A DNA stretch of 58,381 bases. Origin: Clostridia bacterium (GTDB lineage: Bacteria; Bacillota; Clostridia; TANB77; CAG-508). The notes under the pieces are model-generated. The model was not told where the DNA came from. It searched no databases and was given only the letters and a program-made list of their open reading frames with translations. The position numbers were made by a program, and so were the translations under genes. How positions within the stretch are numbered: position 1 is the first letter of the stretch; the number at the start of each line of letters is the position of its first letter. The DNA is taken from assembly GCA_017430135.1 (NCBI GenBank), contig JAFRNM010000005.1, positions 1-58,381 of the forward strand, in the 5' to 3' direction. Shown piece by piece: positions 56,980 through 58,381 of this stretch.

Positions 56980-57010
56980 AAAACTCGCTATGCGAGTTTT
57001 TGCTTTTTTT
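56980..57010 (+). terminator. Terminator
   Basis: AAAACTCGC, TAT, GCGAGTTTTTGC with a T tract. Confidence 0.8.
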
Positions 57011-57022
57011 ATGTTAAACTGA

Positions 57023-57051
57023 TTGACATTTTGCCAAATTCGTTGTATTAT
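57023..57051 (+). promoter_or_regulatory. Promoter of minD-minE
   Basis: TTGACA 57023-57028, 17-bp spacer, TATTAT 57046-57051. Confidence 0.7.
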
Positions 57052-57104
57052 ATTACCATAAAAAGCGAAAGTTTTTATAATCCTAACAAGAAAGGAAAAA
57101 AGAT

Positions 57105-57899
57105 ATGGGAGAAGTAATTGTTATAACATCAGGTAAAGGTGGAGTAGGAAAAACAACAACAACAGCAAACCTTGGATCAAGCTTAGCCGTAGAAGGAAAA
57201 AAAGTTTGTCTTGTTGATACAGATATTGGATTAAGAAACCTAGACGTTGTAATGGGGCTAGAAAACAGAATAGTATATGACATAGTAGATGTTGTAGAAA
57301 AAAAATGTAAACTAAGACAAGCCTTAATAAAAGATAAAAGATTTAAAGAATTATACCTACTACCAGCAGCCCAAACAAGAGATAAAAGTGCAGTAAATGA
57401 AGAACAAATGAAAGAATTAACAAATACACTAAAAGAAGAATTTGATTATATTTTAATCGATTGCCCAGCAGGAATTGAACAAGGATTTAAAAACGCAATA
57501 GCAGGAGCTAATAGAGCAATAGTAGTAACAACAGCAGAAATATCAGCAATAAGAGATGCAGACAGAATTATAGGATTATTAGAATCATCAGATTTAAAAA
57601 ATCCAGAATTAGTAATAAATAGAATTAGACCAAACATGGTAAGAAAAGGTGAAATGATGGATGTAGATGACATTGTTGACCTTTTATCAATTGACCTTAT
57701 CGGTGTAGTTCCAGATGATGAATATATAATAACACAAACTAACAAAGGAGAACCTGTAATTCAAAATAGAAAAGCTCCATCTGGTAAAGCTTACATAGAA
57801 ATAGCAAAAAGAGTGTTAGGAGAAAAAATAGAAGTAACAATACCAGGCAGAGAAAAAGGCTTTTTTGCAAAATTAAAAAATTTATTTGGAAGAAAATAA
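57105..57899 (+). CDS. minD: Septum site-determining ATPase MinD
   Basis: 264 residues. Deviant Walker A GKGGVGKTTTTANLG, DTDIGLRNLDVVMGLENRIV, LIDCPAGIEQGF, and a C-terminal amphipathic membrane helix (EKGFFAKLKNLFGRK). It places MinC at the membrane to prevent polar division. Confidence 0.97.
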   Translation: MGEVIVITSGKGGVGKTTTTANLGSSLAVEGKKVCLVDTDIGLRNLDVVMGLENRIVYDIVDVVEKKCKLRQALIKDKRFKELYLLPAAQTRDKSAVNEEQMKELTNTLKEEFDYILIDCPAGIEQGFKNAIAGANRAIVVTTAEISAIRDADRIIGLLESSDLKNPELVINRIRPNMVRKGEMMDVDDIVDLLSIDLIGVVPDDEYIITQTNKGEPVIQNRKAPSGKAYIEIAKRVLGEKIEVTIPGREKGFFAKLKNLFGRK

Positions 57900-57927
57900 G
57901 AAAATAAAATCGAAGGAGTAGTGGACA

Positions 57928-58381
57928 ATGTTTGAAAACATATTTAAGTTTTTCAAAAAAGCAAAAAAAGAAGATAATAAAATTACAGATTCAAAAAGTG
58001 CAGCAAAAGAAAGATTACAATTAGTATTAATGCAAGATAGAGCAAATGTTTCAGCAGACTTTTTGGATTTAATGAGACATGAAATAATTGAAGTAATTAA
58101 AAAATATATAGATGTTGATGAAAAGTCAATAGATGTAAGATTAACAAATATAGAAAATGAAGATGGAACAAATGGTGCACCAGCGTTATATGCAAATATT
58201 CCTATTTTAAATATAAAAAATGAAGCAAGAAAAGTAGATAGTTCAAAAATAAAAGAATATAAAGAAGAAAAGAAAGAAGAGAATAAAGAAGAGATTAAGG
58301 AAGAAGTAAAACAAGAAAATCCACAACCACAAGAAAATCCAGAAAATAAAAAAGAAGAAAAAGAGGAAAAAGAAGAAAAAA
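57928..58381 (+). CDS. minE: Cell division topological factor MinE, cut by the window end
   Basis: ATG 57928 after AAGGAG; open to the last base. FENIFKFFKKAKK (membrane-binding N-terminus), SAAKERLQLVLMQDRANVSA (MinD-binding anti-MinCD segment) and LMRHEIIEVIKKYIDVD match MinE. After residue about 95 it continues with a Glu/Lys-rich tail not typical of the family (usually about 85-90 residues). Confidence 0.9.
   Translation, partial: MFENIFKFFKKAKKEDNKITDSKSAAKERLQLVLMQDRANVSADFLDLMRHEIIEVIKKYIDVDEKSIDVRLTNIENEDGTNGAPALYANIPILNIKNEARKVDSSKIKEYKEEKKEENKEEIKEEVKQENPQPQENPENKKEEKEEKEEK

Overview
The window is very AT-rich, with AGA-dominated arginine codons and strong Shine-Dalgarno sites. It carries a typical endosporulation gene set: yabG, veg, a SPOCS/LysM protein, spoIIAA-spoIIAB-sigF, spoIID, spoIIQ, yunB and a Spo0A-like regulator. 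Together with minD-minE and a Gly T-box this points to an anaerobic, spore-forming, low-GC Clostridia lineage, probably an uncultured gut group. That placement is inference.

Layout. 1-9.8 kb: paired, divergent genes for large surface proteins with prepilin-like leaders, carrying BspA-type repeats or FGE/C-type-lectin-type domains. They are separated by near-identical cassettes of about 250 bp that look like invertible promoters. 10-15.6 kb: a Spo0A-like regulator, then a small mobile-element module (sigma-like factor, several tiny genes, HTH protein, large serine recombinase). 15.6-25.5 kb: sporulation block. 25.6-33.4 kb: rpsT, mscL, rpiB, a TagO/WecA-type transferase fused to rubredoxin, an RluA-type pseudouridine synthase, polA and a lytic transglycosylase. 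33.5-38 kb: two tRNA-Gly, yunB, a redox cluster (gpx, marR, trxB, trxA) and aldolase. 38-46.7 kb: rdgB, a short alaS, hinT, sortase, ligA, Nudix, folC, tspO. 46.8-51 kb: zinc uptake regulon (zur, znuA, znuC, znuB and a DUF1980-like protein). 51-58.4 kb: a mini-element with a 36-residue membrane peptide, folD, T-box-glyS, dprA, a sortase with a thioester-type surface protein, minD and the start of minE.

Main discovery. Eight genes in the window appear broken by a frameshift, and all eight breaks are identical in kind. Each has an in-frame CGG codon; skipping its C restores the downstream frame, and the next codon read is always a glycine codon (GGG, GGT, GGA or GGC). The genes include sigF, the TagO-type transferase, yunB, an RluA-type synthase, a TPM protein and three surface proteins. 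In several the restored residue is a glycine expected from the family or from paralogues in this window, and the restored C-termini end just before terminators. By eye I found only two other in-frame CGG codons, both in small genes of atypical composition. The simplest reading is that CGG is not a normal arginine codon in this organism but triggers +1 frameshifting, or four-base CGGN decoding with a glycine product.

Second discovery. The promoter cassettes at 4021-4271 and 7618-7869, and the cassette end at position 1, share the same 12-bp arms but have different 5-bp cores (TATAT, TACAT, TGTAT). Within each complete cassette the three sites share one core. This would let each promoter flip without recombining with its neighbours, giving independent either/or expression of each divergent gene pair.
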